DNA of 64,000 nucleotides from Mycoplasma phocimorsus (GTDB taxonomy: Bacteria > Bacillota_I > Bacilli_A > Mycoplasmatales > Metamycoplasmataceae): NCBI RefSeq assembly GCF_030077875.1, contig NZ_JASEJT010000005.1, positions 1 to 64,000 of the forward strand, written 5' to 3'. Made by a program: the position numbers and the translations under genes. Of this stretch, positions 11,728-22,564 are shown piece after piece. The stretch's first letter is position 1. Each line of letters opens with the position of its first letter. Below the pieces are notes generated by a model. That model ran no database searches and was not told the DNA's origin. It was given only the letters and a program-made list of their open reading frames with translations.

Positions 11728-11794
11728 TTACTTTTGAATTCATTTATGTATAATTAATCGTCTTAAATATATTCTTAAAAAAATTAATTTCATA

Positions 11795-11868
11795 TATAAT
11801 AAAAAAGAATATGTTAATGAATTTAATGTATTCCTTGGCAAGTATGCCCATAGACCAAAAGGAGAGAA
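11795..11868 (+). promoter_or_regulatory. Promoter and structured leader of rpsF-ssb-rpsR
   Basis: TATAAT at 11795-11800 predicts a start near 11807. The roughly 62-nt leader can fold a 9-bp stem with two G-U pairs (11807-11815 with 11825-11833) and a GGCA/TGCC tetraloop hairpin (11837-11848), followed by AAGGAGAG just before ATG. S6:S18 complexes autoregulate through rpsF leaders in many bacteria, but I do not see their conserved CCG bulge, so a regulatory role is only possible. Confidence 0.5.
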
Positions 11869-12315
11869 ATGTCAAAATATGAAATCATGCTAATGCTAGA
11901 TCCAAAAGAAAATATTGAATTTGTATCTAAATTAGTAGAAGAAGTATTTACAGGCAAAGCTGATAAAATTGAAAAATTACCTTTCAGTGAATTAGCTTAT
12001 CCTGTAAATAAATCAACAGTTGCAACATATATTTTAATTAATATTAGTGCAACTGGAGACGAAATTAAAGAATTCCGTCGTAGAGCAAACATTTCTAAAA
12101 CTGTATGAAGAGAGCTTATAATCAATTTAGATAAAGAAAGAGGTTTTGCACCAAAACCTAAATCTAAATATAAATTATGAGCTGAAGCTAAAGAAGAACA
12201 AAAAAGAAATGCATTTGAAGCATTACAAGCACAAAGACGTGCTGAAAGAGCTGAAAGAATGCAACAATATAAAGATAGAGCTGAAAAAGCTAAAAGAGAA
12301 GAACAAACAAAATAG
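11869..12315 (+). CDS. rpsF: 30S ribosomal protein S6
   Basis: S6 pairs with S18 on the small-subunit platform. The first roughly 95 residues carry the S6 fold pattern: KYEIMLMLDP, the LAYPVNKS segment and the FRRRANISKTVWRELIIN region. An additional basic, Glu/Lys/Arg-rich C-terminal tail (about 50 residues, likely helical) brings the length to 148, longer than the roughly 95-130 usual in other bacteria; such tails are common in mycoplasmas. AAGGAGAG gives a strong start at 11869. It is the first gene of rpsF-ssb-rpsR. Confidence 0.96.
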
Positions 12316-12337
12316 TTTTTCAAGAAAGGCATCCAAA

Positions 12338-12781
12338 ATGTATATGAATAAAGTTTTATTAATTGGTCGTATCGCATCAGATATTGATTATAAACAAATT
12401 AGTGATAGAAAAAGTATAGCTAGAGCTAGAATTGCTGTAGAAAGACAAATGGAAAATAATAGATCTGATTATATTCCTTTAACTTTTTGAGATTCATCGG
12501 CTGATTATGTACACAAATTTGTTCCTAAAGGGACATTAGTACATATTGAAGGTAGATATACTACAGGTAGCTATATTGATAAGGTTACAAATAAAACAAT
12601 TTATACTACAGATGTTACAGTAGACCGTATTGAAATTTTAGAAACTAAAGAAACAGTTGAAAAGAGAAAAAATAATTTAAAAGATCACTCTGTTCAATCT
12701 AATGCTGTTGATTTTAGTAATTCAAATATTGTTTTTGGAGAAGATCTGATTGAATTAGATACATCAGATTTACCTGAATAG
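12338..12781 (+). CDS. ssb: Single-stranded DNA-binding protein
   Basis: SSB coats single-stranded DNA in replication and repair. The 147 residues begin [10 protein letters not shown], followed by the OB-fold elements IPLTFWDSSADYV and [10 protein letters not shown]. The C-terminus ends in acidic, hydrophobic residues (ELDTSDLPE), a variant of the usual DDDIPF protein-interaction tail with no terminal Phe. Two starts are possible, 12338 and 12344; 12338 has AAAGG 8 nt upstream. It sits between rpsF and rpsR as in most Firmicutes. Confidence 0.95.
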
Positions 12782-12791
12782 AAAGATAAAT

Positions 12792-13046
12792 ATGCCAGTA
12801 GTTAAAAAAAATAACAAGAAAAAAGTTGTTCGTCGTAATAGATTTTCACCAATCAAAGCTTCACAAACATATATTGATTATAAAGATATAGAATTATTAA
12901 AAAAATTCGTTAACAGTCACGGAAAAATTATGCCTGCTAAATTAACAGGAATTCCAGTTAAAAAACAAAGAATGGTTGCAACAGCAATTAAAAGAGCAAG
13001 ATTTATGGCTTTAATTCCATTTACACAAGAACGCGTAAAAAAATAA
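12792..13046 (+). CDS. rpsR: 30S ribosomal protein S18
   Basis: S18 is the partner of S6 on the 30S platform. The 84 residues are basic and contain the S18 signature region: [13 protein letters not shown], then [11 protein letters not shown] and the [19 protein letters not shown] helix. Length is normal. The gene follows ssb by 10 nt and is closed by a perfect palindromic terminator. Confidence 0.97.
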   Translation: MPVVKKNNKKKVVRRNRFSPIKASQTYIDYKDIELLKKFVNSHGKIMPAKLTGIPVKKQRMVATAIKRARFMALIPFTQERVKK

Positions 13047-13050
13047 TTTT

Positions 13051-13074
13051 AAATAGGCATATGCCTATTTTTTT
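13051..13074 (+). terminator. Terminator after rpsR
   Basis: A perfect 20-nt palindrome (AAATAGGCAT and its complement, 13051-13070) is followed by four more T. It ends the rpsF-ssb-rpsR transcript. Confidence 0.8.
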
Positions 13075-13108
13075 ATACCTTCTTTATAAAGTTATTTAAT
13101 TAATTTAA

Positions 13109-13114
13109 TATAAT
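13109..13114 (+). promoter_or_regulatory. -10 box, leaderless, for gdpP
   Basis: TATAAT lies 7 nt before the gdpP ATG, and the spacer is A/T only with no Shine-Dalgarno motif. Transcription should start at or next to the ATG. Confidence 0.6.
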
Positions 13115-13121
13115 TAAAAAT

Positions 13122-15110
13122 ATGAAAAGAAAAGCAAATTGGCTTATAGCTTCAAATATCTTATTAATCATTATGTATGTTGGAATAGTGATTATTTTTT
13201 TAGTAGAAATTACTCCAATGGACACTAAACAAAGAATATTAATGTTTTCAATTATGATTGCAATATTTACTCTTTGATTTATGTGTAATATTGTTCTTTT
13301 TGCCTTTTATCTTTTAAAGATTAAAAAAATAAAAAAGAATGAGATTGATAAGCAAGAAGGAATTAATAATTTAGTTTCTTCCATTTTAAATAAAAATAAA
13401 ATTGGTGTAATTATATTTAATTATCTTGATGATATTATTTGAGAAAATAAATATATTTTTCATATTCTTGGTCATTCTGTAATTGGTTTAAAATATTTTG
13501 ATGCTTTTAAAATGTTTAAAGATAGTGATCTTGTTGAGTATTGAACTGAGTTGGGTGAAGTTACATATTTAGTAAAAATGATGAGAGAAGAAAAAGCAAT
13601 TTTATTTTTTGAAAGAAGTAAAGAATTGGCAATGACAAAGAATATTGAAGATAAAAAAATTGCTTTTGGAGAAATTGAAATTGATAATATTAAGTATTTA
13701 AATGAAACTCTTAATGAAGAACAAATTATTGAAATTAATACTTTTATTTCTAACTATTTAAATGAGCAAGCTGAGTTACATAAATTTTTAATTCAAAAAT
13801 ATGCAAATGGTAAATTTAGCCTTATTTTATATAAAGATATGTTAGATAAAATGATTAAAAACAATTTTGACATATTTTCAAATATTTCTAATATTAATCA
13901 AAATAATACTTTAAAAAATATTACCATTACTTTTTCAGTGGGTATTGCTTGAGGATATGATAATCTGAATAAGTTACAAGAAAATGCTATAACTTCGTTA
14001 TCACTTTCAAAAAATAGGGGTGGTAATCAGATTACTCTTTCTTCCAGAAATGAAAAAAGCAGGTATTTTGGTGATCAAAATAGGATTGATTATATAGAAT
14101 CAAAAAGTAAAATTCAGCTTTTTGCAAATAGATTTAAAAACATTATTGATTCAAAAGAAGTAGAAGAAGTTTTTATTTATGGTCATAATAATGCCGATTT
14201 AGATTCTATTGGTAGTGCAATTGGATTGCATTATATTATCAAAACTTTTACAAATAAAAAAGCATTTATTGTTTTAGATACTACTGATAAAACAGGCGAG
14301 AAAGTTCTTAAAAATATTAAAAATTCAAATCCTGTTATTTTTGAAGAAATTATTAGTTCTAAAAAGGCCAAAAAAGCTTTTAGCAATAATTCAATTGTAT
14401 TTTTAGTAGATGTTCATGATCCTGATCGTACTGATTCAAATGCTTTTTTAAAGAAAACACTTAGAAAGAATATATTTGCTATTGATCATCATAGAGCAAG
14501 TAATAAAATTACTATTTTTGATGAATTAAACTTATTTATTGATACATATGCATCAAGTACATCAGAAATTATTGTTGATATTTTTAATGCACTTTCAAAA
14601 ACAGAAACTATGCCAGTAGTAGTTGCACAAGCATTATTAGATGGTATTTATACTGATACTAATAGATTTACAAAAAATGTTTCTTCAAATACATTTAGTG
14701 CTTGCTCATTACTTCAACGAAATGGTGCTAACACAACATATTCAGAAAATTTAATTAAACATTCAGAAGAAGTAGAAAATGATTTAAAACAATTACTTGA
14801 TAATACTTCAGAAGTAAGAAAAGGATATTTTCTTTCTTATGTTGATAAGGTGGTTTCTTCAGATACTATTTCAATTGCCGCTAATAGGCTGCTACAAGTT
14901 TCAGGAAGAAAAGCATCGTTTGTTATTGCTAAACTTGTAGATGGAAGTTGCAAGCTTTCAATTAGAAGTGCGGGAGAAAATATTCAAATAATTGCCGAAT
15001 CTCTTGGCGGTGGCGGCCAATATGATAGTGCTGCCGTAGTTTCGAAAGAACCTATGAACATATTTGTAGATAATGTAATTCAAGCTATCGCTAGTTACAA
15101 AGAAAAATAA
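13122..15110 (+). CDS. gdpP: Cyclic-di-AMP phosphodiesterase, GdpP type
   Basis: This membrane enzyme hydrolyses c-di-AMP, the second messenger that controls potassium and osmotic balance. The 662 residues start with two membrane helices (about 6-28 and 40-65), then a PAS-like and a degenerate GGDEF-like region. The DHH phosphoesterase follows, with GHNNADLDSIG (354-364), DVHDPD (430-435) and DHH (455-457), and the DHHA1 domain with GGGGQYD (629-635). The metal ligands appear intact. The gene precedes rplI and dnaB, the usual Firmicute order. Translation probably starts on a leaderless mRNA. Confidence 0.93.
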
Positions 15111-15122
15111 GGAGAAAAAATT

Positions 15123-15581
15123 ATGAAAGTAATATTATTAAAAGACTGTAAAGATGGAAAAGTTAATGAAGTTATTGATGTAAAGCCTGGTTATGCTACT
15201 AACTATTTAATCAAAAATAAATTAGCGATTCCTTTTAATAAAAAAACATCAACTTTTTTAGATACTAAACTTGAACATCTTCAACAAGAAGAGTTCATAA
15301 AAAGACAAGAAGCTTTAGAAACTAAACATAAATTAGAAGAAATGGAAACTTTAGTATATAAATTAGAAACTAATATTGATGGCAATAAAAATTTGAATGT
15401 ACATGGTTCAATTTCTTCAAAACACATTTTAAGCGATTTACAAAATCGTGGTTTTGAGTTACATAAAACTCAAATTATTACTAAAAATATTAAAAATTTA
15501 GGACTTTATGATATTAAAATTGCAATATATAAAGATATTTATGCAATTATTAAGGTAGAAGTGAAATCAAATGCAAAGTAG
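15123..15581 (+). CDS. rplI: 50S ribosomal protein L9
   Basis: L9 extends from the base of the L1 stalk. The N-terminal signature (KVILLKDCKDGKVNEVIDV, then GYATNYLIKNKLA) is clear; a long connecting helix and the C-terminal domain (NVHGSISSKHIL) follow. The length of 152 is normal. A GGAG motif precedes ATG, 12 nt after gdpP. The 3' end overlaps the start of dnaB by 11 nt. Confidence 0.97.
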   Translation: MKVILLKDCKDGKVNEVIDVKPGYATNYLIKNKLAIPFNKKTSTFLDTKLEHLQQEEFIKRQEALETKHKLEEMETLVYKLETNIDGNKNLNVHGSISSKHILSDLQNRGFELHKTQIITKNIKNLGLYDIKIAIYKDIYAIIKVEVKSNAK

Positions 15582-17124
15582 TGACAATAATAATAAGGGC
15601 GATTTAATTAAAAATAGTAATAGCGAAACAAAGTTATGATCTAAAGGATCAGAAGAAAGTTTATTAGGAATTCTTCTTACTTCTTCTGAAGTTTTAACAA
15701 GGACTATAGGTTATTTATCGCCTGAAGATTTTTTTCTTTTTGAAAATAGAGAACTATATAAAATTTTAATTGAAAATCACAACTCATTATTAGATGCGAG
15801 TTTTTTTAGTGACACCAATTCTTTTTCAATTGACTTGAATTTAGTTTATGATAAAGCTCGTGCTAAAAATATAGAAAAAATTAATCCTGAATTTATTTCT
15901 AGATTGCTTGCTAATGCCGGATTTACTTCGCAAGCAGATTCGTTAGTAATTCAAATTTCTAAATATTCACAACTGCGTAAAATTCAAGTTGGACTTAATG
16001 AAGCACAATCAAAGCTTGATAATTATGATGGCGTTATGGATAAAAGCGATCTTGCAAATTTTCTTGAAAATGTTATTTATGATACCAATGATAATGCGAA
16101 TAAAGAGTTTGATAATTTAAAAGATGCGTCTCAAGACTATTTTGAAAAATTTCAAGATCGACTAAAAAATAATATTCAAATTACTGGTGTACCAACTGGT
16201 TTTAGAGAGTTAGATAGAACTATTAATGGTCTTAATCAGGGTGCTTTAATTATTTTGGCCGCTCGTCCTGGAGTAGGTAAAACAACTTTTGCTTTAAATG
16301 TTATTTTAAATGTTTTACAAAAGAAAAGTTTCAGAGAGAGTGATTCATCTGATGAATTAATTGATATTATTAAATTTGATCCCGATAAGATTGATGAAAA
16401 TAACATTAATGCTCCGGGCAAGAGAATTGTTCTATTTTCATTAGAAATGCCAACACAACAAATTGTTGAAAAACTTTATTCAAGAAAAGCAATGATTCCT
16501 TTAATGAAGCTTAAAAATCCAGGAATCATGAATGAAGCAGAAAAAATGAATATTCTTAAAAAAATTTCAGATGTTAATGAACATGAATTTAAGAATTATC
16601 AACTTTTTATTGATGATGGAACTTCAAGCAAAATTTCAACATTAGCATGAAAAATTAGAACTTTGAATCGACGTCAAAAAATAGATTTAGTTGTTGTTGA
16701 TTATTTACAATTACTTTCAGATGAAGGAAATGGTAATAGACAAAATGAAATTAGTGTGATTTCAAGATCACTTAAACGTTTAGCAATAGAACTAAATATT
16801 CCAATTATAGCGCTTTCACAACTTTCAAGAAAGGTTGAAGAGCGTGCCGATAAACGCCCTATTATTTCTGATCTTCGTGAATCAGGCTCTATTGAGCAGG
16901 ATGCGGATATTGTTATGTTTTTATATCAACAAGATAATAAAAATAAAGATGAAACAATAGAAAATGCGGATGGATACAAATTATATCCAGTTGAACTATT
17001 AATTAAAAAACACCGGGCTGGTGAACAGAAAGATTTATTGTTTTATTTTAATAAATCAACCGGTGATTTTGTAAGTGGTGAAGATTATACAGAATTTAAA
17101 TCCTCAAAAGCAGGTGATTTTTAA
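15571..17124 (+). CDS. dnaB: Replicative DNA helicase
   Basis: The hexameric helicase drives the replication fork. The 517 residues have the N-terminal DnaB domain (EESLLGILL, then FENRELYKIL), a linker, and the RecA-like motor with Walker A RPGVGKTT (Lys237). Walker B follows as DLVVVDYLQLL, then ALSQLSRKVEERADKRP and the LRESGSIEQDAD segment. An insertion of about 30-35 mostly polar residues (around 252-285) separates the Walker A helix from the LFSLEMP strand. ATG 15571 is the only start after an in-frame stop and overlaps rplI. Confidence 0.95.
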
Positions 17125-18365
17125 TGGAAACAAACTCCCAGATACCTTTAAGTATTAAAATAACTTTATATTCAATAGTTTTACTTTTCGTAATAATTTC
17201 AGCAATTTTTAGTGGTGCTGAAATGGCTTATAGCACGATAAATCCGGGCGAACTAGAAGAAAAAATTTCTAAGAAAAGTAAAATAGCAGCTTTAATTAAA
17301 AGACAAAGAAGCAAGTTTAATATGTTATTAACGACAATTTTAATTGGCAATAACATAGTGAATATTGCTTCTGCCTCTTTATTATCTTTTCTTCTTTCAA
17401 AAGATTTAAGTGGCAATGATTATTTAATTACTATTATTTCAACTTTAATTCTAACCCCAATAATTATCATTTTTGGTGAAATAACGCCCAAAATGTTAGC
17501 GAAGAAAAGCGCTTTTAATTATTTAGCTTTTTTTGTTTACTTTATACTTATTTTTTATTATTTATTTTGACCAGTTAGTTGACTCATTTCAAAAATGTCT
17601 AAAGAAAAATTGACTACCAATTCAGAAGTAGAACTTAAACATATGATAAATATTGCTTCTGAAGAAGGAGTTTTAGAAAAACATGAAGAAATGATTACTA
17701 AAAATGCTCTTGATTTAGATAATAAAAAAGTAGCACAACACTATATTAAACTTAGTGAAATTGATTATTTAAACTATACAGACACAGTAGCAGAAGCAAA
17801 AAAGCTTTTTAAGGAAACTTATTATTCTAGAATTCCTTTAATGAAAGATAATCAACTTATCTCATTTGTACATATTAAGGATATTTTTGATTTAGATGAC
17901 GATTTGAAAATATTTGATGTAGCAAAATTTGCTCCAATAATTAGTGCTAATAGTACACTTTCAAGTGCTTTAGACAAATTAAGATTATCAAGAGCACAAA
18001 TGGGTTTTGTTGTAAAGAATAATTCTAGCTCAAAAACAATCGGAATTATCACTATAGAAGATATTATAGAAGAACTTGTTGGTGAGATTTATGATGAATT
18101 TGATGAAGAAGAAGATATTATTGAAATGTCAGTTCATAAGTTTAGGGTTAAAGGAAAAACAAGTATTAAAGAACTTGAAAAAGCTCTTGAAATAGATATT
18201 AAGATTAAAAATAAAGATATTCAGTTTAAAGACTGATTATTTAAAAATATTACTGGAAATATTACTAGAAGCACAAGATATAATTATAAGGATGCATTTT
18301 CAGTAAAAACGATTTCTATTAATAGAAAAACAAAAGAATTTGTTTTTGAAATTACATTAATATAA
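17124..18365 (+). CDS. CNNM/CorC-type transporter with CBS pair
   Basis: A 413-residue membrane protein with an N-terminal DUF21/CNNM domain: about four helices, containing IFSGAEMAYSTINP, IGNNIVNIASAS and FGEITPKMLAKK. A CBS pair follows (YSRIPLMKDNQLISFVHIKDI and GFVVKNNSSSKTIGIITIEDI), then a short CorC/HlyC-type C-terminal domain after an acidic EEDIIEM linker. The family (HlyC/CorC, YhdP/YfjD) exports or transports Mg2+/Co2+. The ATG overlaps the dnaB stop by 1 nt (TAATG), so it is co-transcribed with dnaB. It ends at a terminator. Confidence 0.88.
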
Positions 18366-18397
18366 AACTGCAATTATTGCAGTTTTATATTATCTTT
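18362..18397 (+). terminator. Terminator after the CNNM/CBS gene
   Basis: A near-perfect 27-nt palindrome (ATAAAACTGCAAT and complement, 18362-18388) begins inside the stop codon region and is followed by a T-rich run. It closes the gdpP-rplI-dnaB-CNNM transcript. Confidence 0.75.
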
Positions 18398-18473
18398 TTA
18401 ATAAAAAAATTGAATAAATAAAACATATTAATTTTTATTAAGTTATTATATTAATTAAAATTAAGGAAATCGG

Positions 18474-19856
18474 ATGAAAAAACTTTCAAAATTGGCATTA
18501 TTAAGTGGTGCAATTAGTATGATGACTATAAGCACATTTTCATGTCAAAAAAAAAATATAAAAAAGCCGGAAGAATTAAAAATAGTCGAGCATTTTAAAA
18601 AAAATAAATTACAAAAAAATAATTATGAAATTTTTAAAAAGACTGATTTAGAGAAACCGATTTTTTTAGAAAAACCTCAAAAAATTGTTAAAAGCACAAA
18701 TTCATCTAAAACAAATGAAAATAGCAATTTATTTGATAGTGGCTCTCAATTAATAACATCATTTTTAAATAAAAATATATCTAAAAAGACAAAAAGTAAA
18801 TTTTCAAAAAATACTAATAACAATTTTAAAAATATTGCTGTTCGCTTAGGATCTATAGGCGCACTTATTGGAAGTGCAATCGGCTTAATAGTATATTTTG
18901 AAAATTACAATCCTAATACAAAGCACAGAATAAAATCATCATTTTGAACCGCTTTATATAAGCAGTTCAAAAAACAATTTAATATTACTTCAGATTCAGA
19001 TGCTGAGTTTAAAGAATTATTAGTTCAAATATTTACACATAATCAAAATACGAATTATTCAATTTTTAATTTTGGTTTTGATACATTAATTCAAATTTTA
19101 AAAGATTTATATAATAAAAAACCAAATGTTTTTGATCAAGATCAATTTCAAAAGTATATAGATGGATATGTTCCATATGATGAAGTGAAATCTGAAAGAT
19201 CACAATCTAATAATTCAGATAATCCGTATAATATTTTAACCTTGATTTTTGAAATTTTTAGAAAAGATAATAGTGGAAAATTTACTGAATCATTTTTAAA
19301 TTACGCTTTAAAATTAAAAAATTTGAAATTATCAGAAGTTATACCAAACGCAGGTAGTATAAATGAAATTTTTAAAGAAGATTATTGAACAGTACATGAT
19401 AATGAAGTTTTAGCTACAAAGAAAAAAGAAGCAGAATCTTCTTGATTGGGCCTTTTTAAAAATATTGGCTCTGATATATTTGGTACAATAGCAGGAACAT
19501 CAACGTATCTTTTTGATTTTGATAACTTTATTAAACATATTGTTGACAATTTTATAAAAAATGACAATGTTTATATTAAAAAATATATAAATATTTGAAA
19601 AGATGCATCTGATTCAATTAGATTGGGATTAATTGCTTTAAAAGAAAATGGTGTGGCTGAAAATGAATTAAAATCTAAAATCGAATGAATTTCCCAATTA
19701 TCTATAACTACATTAGATGTATTAACAGGCAAAAAAATAAGTGATTGATTAAAAATCTTTAATCAAACTAGCGATGTTTTAAAAAACATCATTAAGGGAC
19801 ACATTTCGCCATTTATTCGTTTAGGAAAAACTTCAAATAGTGTAGCAAAAAAATAG
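18474..19856 (+). CDS. Surface lipoprotein with internal hydrophobic segment
   Basis: A 460-residue protein with signal peptide MKKLSKLALL and lipobox STFSC (Cys24). Right after the Cys codon there is a run of ten A (18547-18556) in frame. A Lys/Asn-rich region leads to a hydrophobic Gly-rich helix near residues 123-142 (IGALIGSAIGLIVYF), then PNTK and a long helical domain. It is paralogous by eye to the minus-strand lipoprotein at 32397-33737: same lipobox, helix, PNTK motif, LI-x(4)-KD-x-x-GK motif and helical tail. Function unknown; likely membrane-anchored and outward-facing. Confidence 0.85.
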
Positions 19857-19973
19857 CTTAAAATTAAATTAAAAATTCATTTATGAGTTTTTATTAGCAT
19901 TTATATTTTTAAAAAAGTTTAAAATTAAACATGTTAATGTTTTAAATGAAACAAATTTACAATTATTTTAAAG

Positions 19974-19979
19974 TATAAT
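19974..19979 (+). promoter_or_regulatory. -10 box for the K+ channel gene
   Basis: TATAAT lies 20 nt before the ATG at 20000; the predicted leader of about 14 nt has a weak purine-rich stretch (GAGAAAA). Confidence 0.45.
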
Positions 19980-19999
19980 TTCAAAGAAAATGAGAAAAA

Positions 20000-21223
20000 A
20001 TGAATAAAGATAATAATAAAAATACTTCAAAGAGAAAAAAATTAGAAACAAATAATACTGTTTTAAATGAAACTTTAAAAAAAGTATTACCTACTTCTTC
20101 TAATCCAAAAGTCAATAAAAAAAGAAATTTGCAAACTAAAATTCAAGATATTGCCAGTTTAGAAAAAACTAAACAAGAAAATATTGAAATTAACAAGAAA
20201 AGCACAAAAGAAAAATCTCAAAAAAACGATAATTTTTCATTTGTAAAAACAGAAAAGGTTCGAGATAAAGATTTAGCCTATAACATATTTGAATATGTTG
20301 TAAATCCTTCACAAAAAACAACAAAAATTCAAAGTAGTTATGTGCCATTAGCTATAATTCTTAAATTTGTTTATGTTCTTGGAATTATTGTTCCTTACTT
20401 TTTATCGTTATCTGTTCTTTTATTTGGAACAATTTTTAAAGATGAACAAGGAAATCCATCATTGTGAGTTAAAGCAATGTCACTAGCAATAAGCACAATT
20501 ATCTTTTTTATTGCAATGCTTGATTATATTATGATTTATATATATAAAGTAAGATCTTCAAAAAGGAAAGTTTTATCAGCATTTCTTTTCCCATTTAGCT
20601 TCAAAGGGTTTTTATTATTTTTAATTATTTTTTCAACTATTGCTACTCCTATTTCAATTTTTGGAATTGGTGCACAAAGCAATTTAGAGTGATTAAGACA
20701 CATTAAATATCTTTCATACTTAAGAGTAATTAGAGTTATTTTATTATTATCATTTTTTACGCCCTTTAAAGTTCTTTATACAGTTATTGATAAAGAAAAG
20801 AAAACATTATTTTATATTTTCTTATTTATTATTTTTGTAATTATTTCTTTTTCAATTATTTTTTATGATGTCGAGCCTTTAAAATTTAATTACACAACAA
20901 GTGATGTTATGGTAGTAGAAAAGGAAATTGATGGAGAATTAGTTAAAAAAGTTGTTGAGGCTTCTACAGGCATAGAAGCTACACCGGCCGATTTTCCTTT
21001 TTGAAACGCAATTTATTTTACAACTGTAACAATGACATCAATTGGATATGGTGATATTACTTTAGTTAGTGTAGCCGGAAGAATTTCAGTTATTATTTTA
21101 TCATTAATGGGTATAGCAATTTTTGCTATACCAAGTGGCATTATTGCTGGAGGATTTGTTTCTGAATTAAAGCAGCTTATTGATGCAAGAAAAGAAATAA
21201 AAGACCAAAATAAAGAACAATAA
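20000..21223 (+). CDS. Voltage-gated-type potassium channel
   Basis: A 407-residue protein with a basic, Lys-rich N-terminal cytoplasmic region of about 110 residues and then six membrane helices. S4 carries spaced positive residues (WLRHIKYLSYLRVIRVI). The pore loop has the K+ selectivity filter as TSIGYGD (residues 346-352), followed by the pore-lining helix (IAIFAIPSGIIAGGF) and a charged C-terminal tail. This is the Kv/KvAP-like two-domain plan. The long N-terminal extension is unusual but often seen in mycoplasmas. It stands alone, with its own -10 box. Potassium conductance is inferred from the filter. Confidence 0.9.
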
Positions 21224-21757
21224 AATATTTATGATATGCGCTAAGTATTTAAACTATTTTATTTACTAAATTATAAAAAGTGCAAATAATTTAGGAATTA
21301 AATGTTATTAATTTATTTTTTTGTTTATTTTAAAAATAAATGGACTAAAATAAAAATTTTATAATTAATAAAAACAATTTAAAAATAACATGAAGTTGTA
21401 TAAAAATCATAATATATTAATTTATGATTAAAAAAACTGAAAGTATATTTTAATTAGTTTTAATACCTTTAAAGATATTGAAATAAATAAAGACAATATA
21501 ATTAGAAAAAAATTTAACAAGTTTAAATTAAAACTTTAAGTGTTATTAAAGAAAGGAATAATAAATTCAAAAAAGAATTTCAAGTATATATTTATAAAGT
21601 TAAATAGTATTGCAATGCTAAAAAAGTTTAAAATAAAATATCAAGCTAATAAAGTTAAATATAAAAAAGCAACAAACAAAAATTTGCTTCACTTAAAGAT
21701 AAAATTAATTAATAATTTGATTTTATTAAATAGCTTAAATGTCTTTTTATTACTTTC
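21224..21757. other. Intergenic region, about 530 bp, no gene seen
   Basis: Extremely A+T-rich. The only open frame of any length on the plus strand (21540-21815) is Lys/Asn/Leu low-complexity sequence running antisense into rbgA, and I do not accept it. No clear terminator follows the K+ channel gene. The stretch may contain decayed sequence, but I cannot identify any remnant. Confidence 0.5.
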
Positions 21758-22564
21758 TTATAAAAAAGTCATTAATTGTTGCCTTATTATTGTTAAAAGC
21801 TTTGAAATAGCTTGATTTAATGTTAGTTTATTATTTTGACAATAATTTTCTAAATTTTTTTCAACATCAATTTCATCAATTGAAAGCGCAAAATTAATTT
21901 TATCAACAATTTCGGGATATTCATTGCTCAATAAAATTATGACATTATAAAATAGTTCTTTTTCAGATACAATTCCAGCCTTCAGAATTTGCATTAATGA
22001 AAGAATATATCCATCTCTATCTTCTTCAAGTCTTTTAGACATAATACCAGGAGTATCTAATAAATGAAAATTATCAATGCTTACTCAGTGAATTTTTCTA
22101 GTTACACCAGGATAATTTTCTACTTTTAATTTCCTTTTTCCTAAAAGTAAATTAATTAGTGTTGATTTACCAACATTTGGCATCCCAATAACAAATAATT
22201 TTGGATTATATTTTATTAATCCTTTTGCTTTCATTCTTTTTTCTTTTTCAAGAGTTATTCTTTTAATAATTTTAATAATATTTTTCTTTTCATTATGATT
22301 CTTTAAGTTTGTGAATAGTAAATTTTGATTATTAAACTTACTTAAAACTTCTTTATCTTTATTGACATCACGCAAATCTTTTTTAGAAAGAACATACACT
22401 ATTTCTTTATTATTAAAAAGCTCTAATAACTCTTCATTAAAAGTAATCAAAGGAGCGCGTGCATCTAAGACATAAACAATTACATCACACAGTGAAGCAA
22501 TCTCTTTTATTTCCCTCGTAGTTTTTTGCATATGACCAGGAAATCAGTTAATTTTTGTAGCCAT
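21758..22564 (-). CDS. rbgA: Ribosome biogenesis GTPase RbgA/YlqF
   Basis: A circularly permuted GTPase needed for late 50S assembly. The 268 residues open with [11 protein letters not shown]4 comes first (VLSKKDL, Ser replacing the usual Asn of NKxD), then G1 GMPNVGKST, the [10 protein letters not shown] switch region and G3 [10 protein letters not shown]-terminal domain follows. ATG at 22564 has AAGGA 5-9 nt upstream and overlaps the preceding methyltransferase gene by 17 nt. It is the third gene of the trmL-methylase-rbgA operon, all acting on RNA or ribosomes. Confidence 0.93.

Noticed and set aside
11807-11868. S6:S18-binding autoregulatory leader upstream of rpsF
   Set aside because: Stems are present, but the conserved CCG bulge expected of that motif is not visible; not claimed as a named RNA element.
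21540-21815. 91-codon open frame on the plus strand
   Set aside because: Low-complexity Lys/Leu/Asn sequence with no domain, running antisense into the 3' end of rbgA; open by A+T bias and TGA-free chance.
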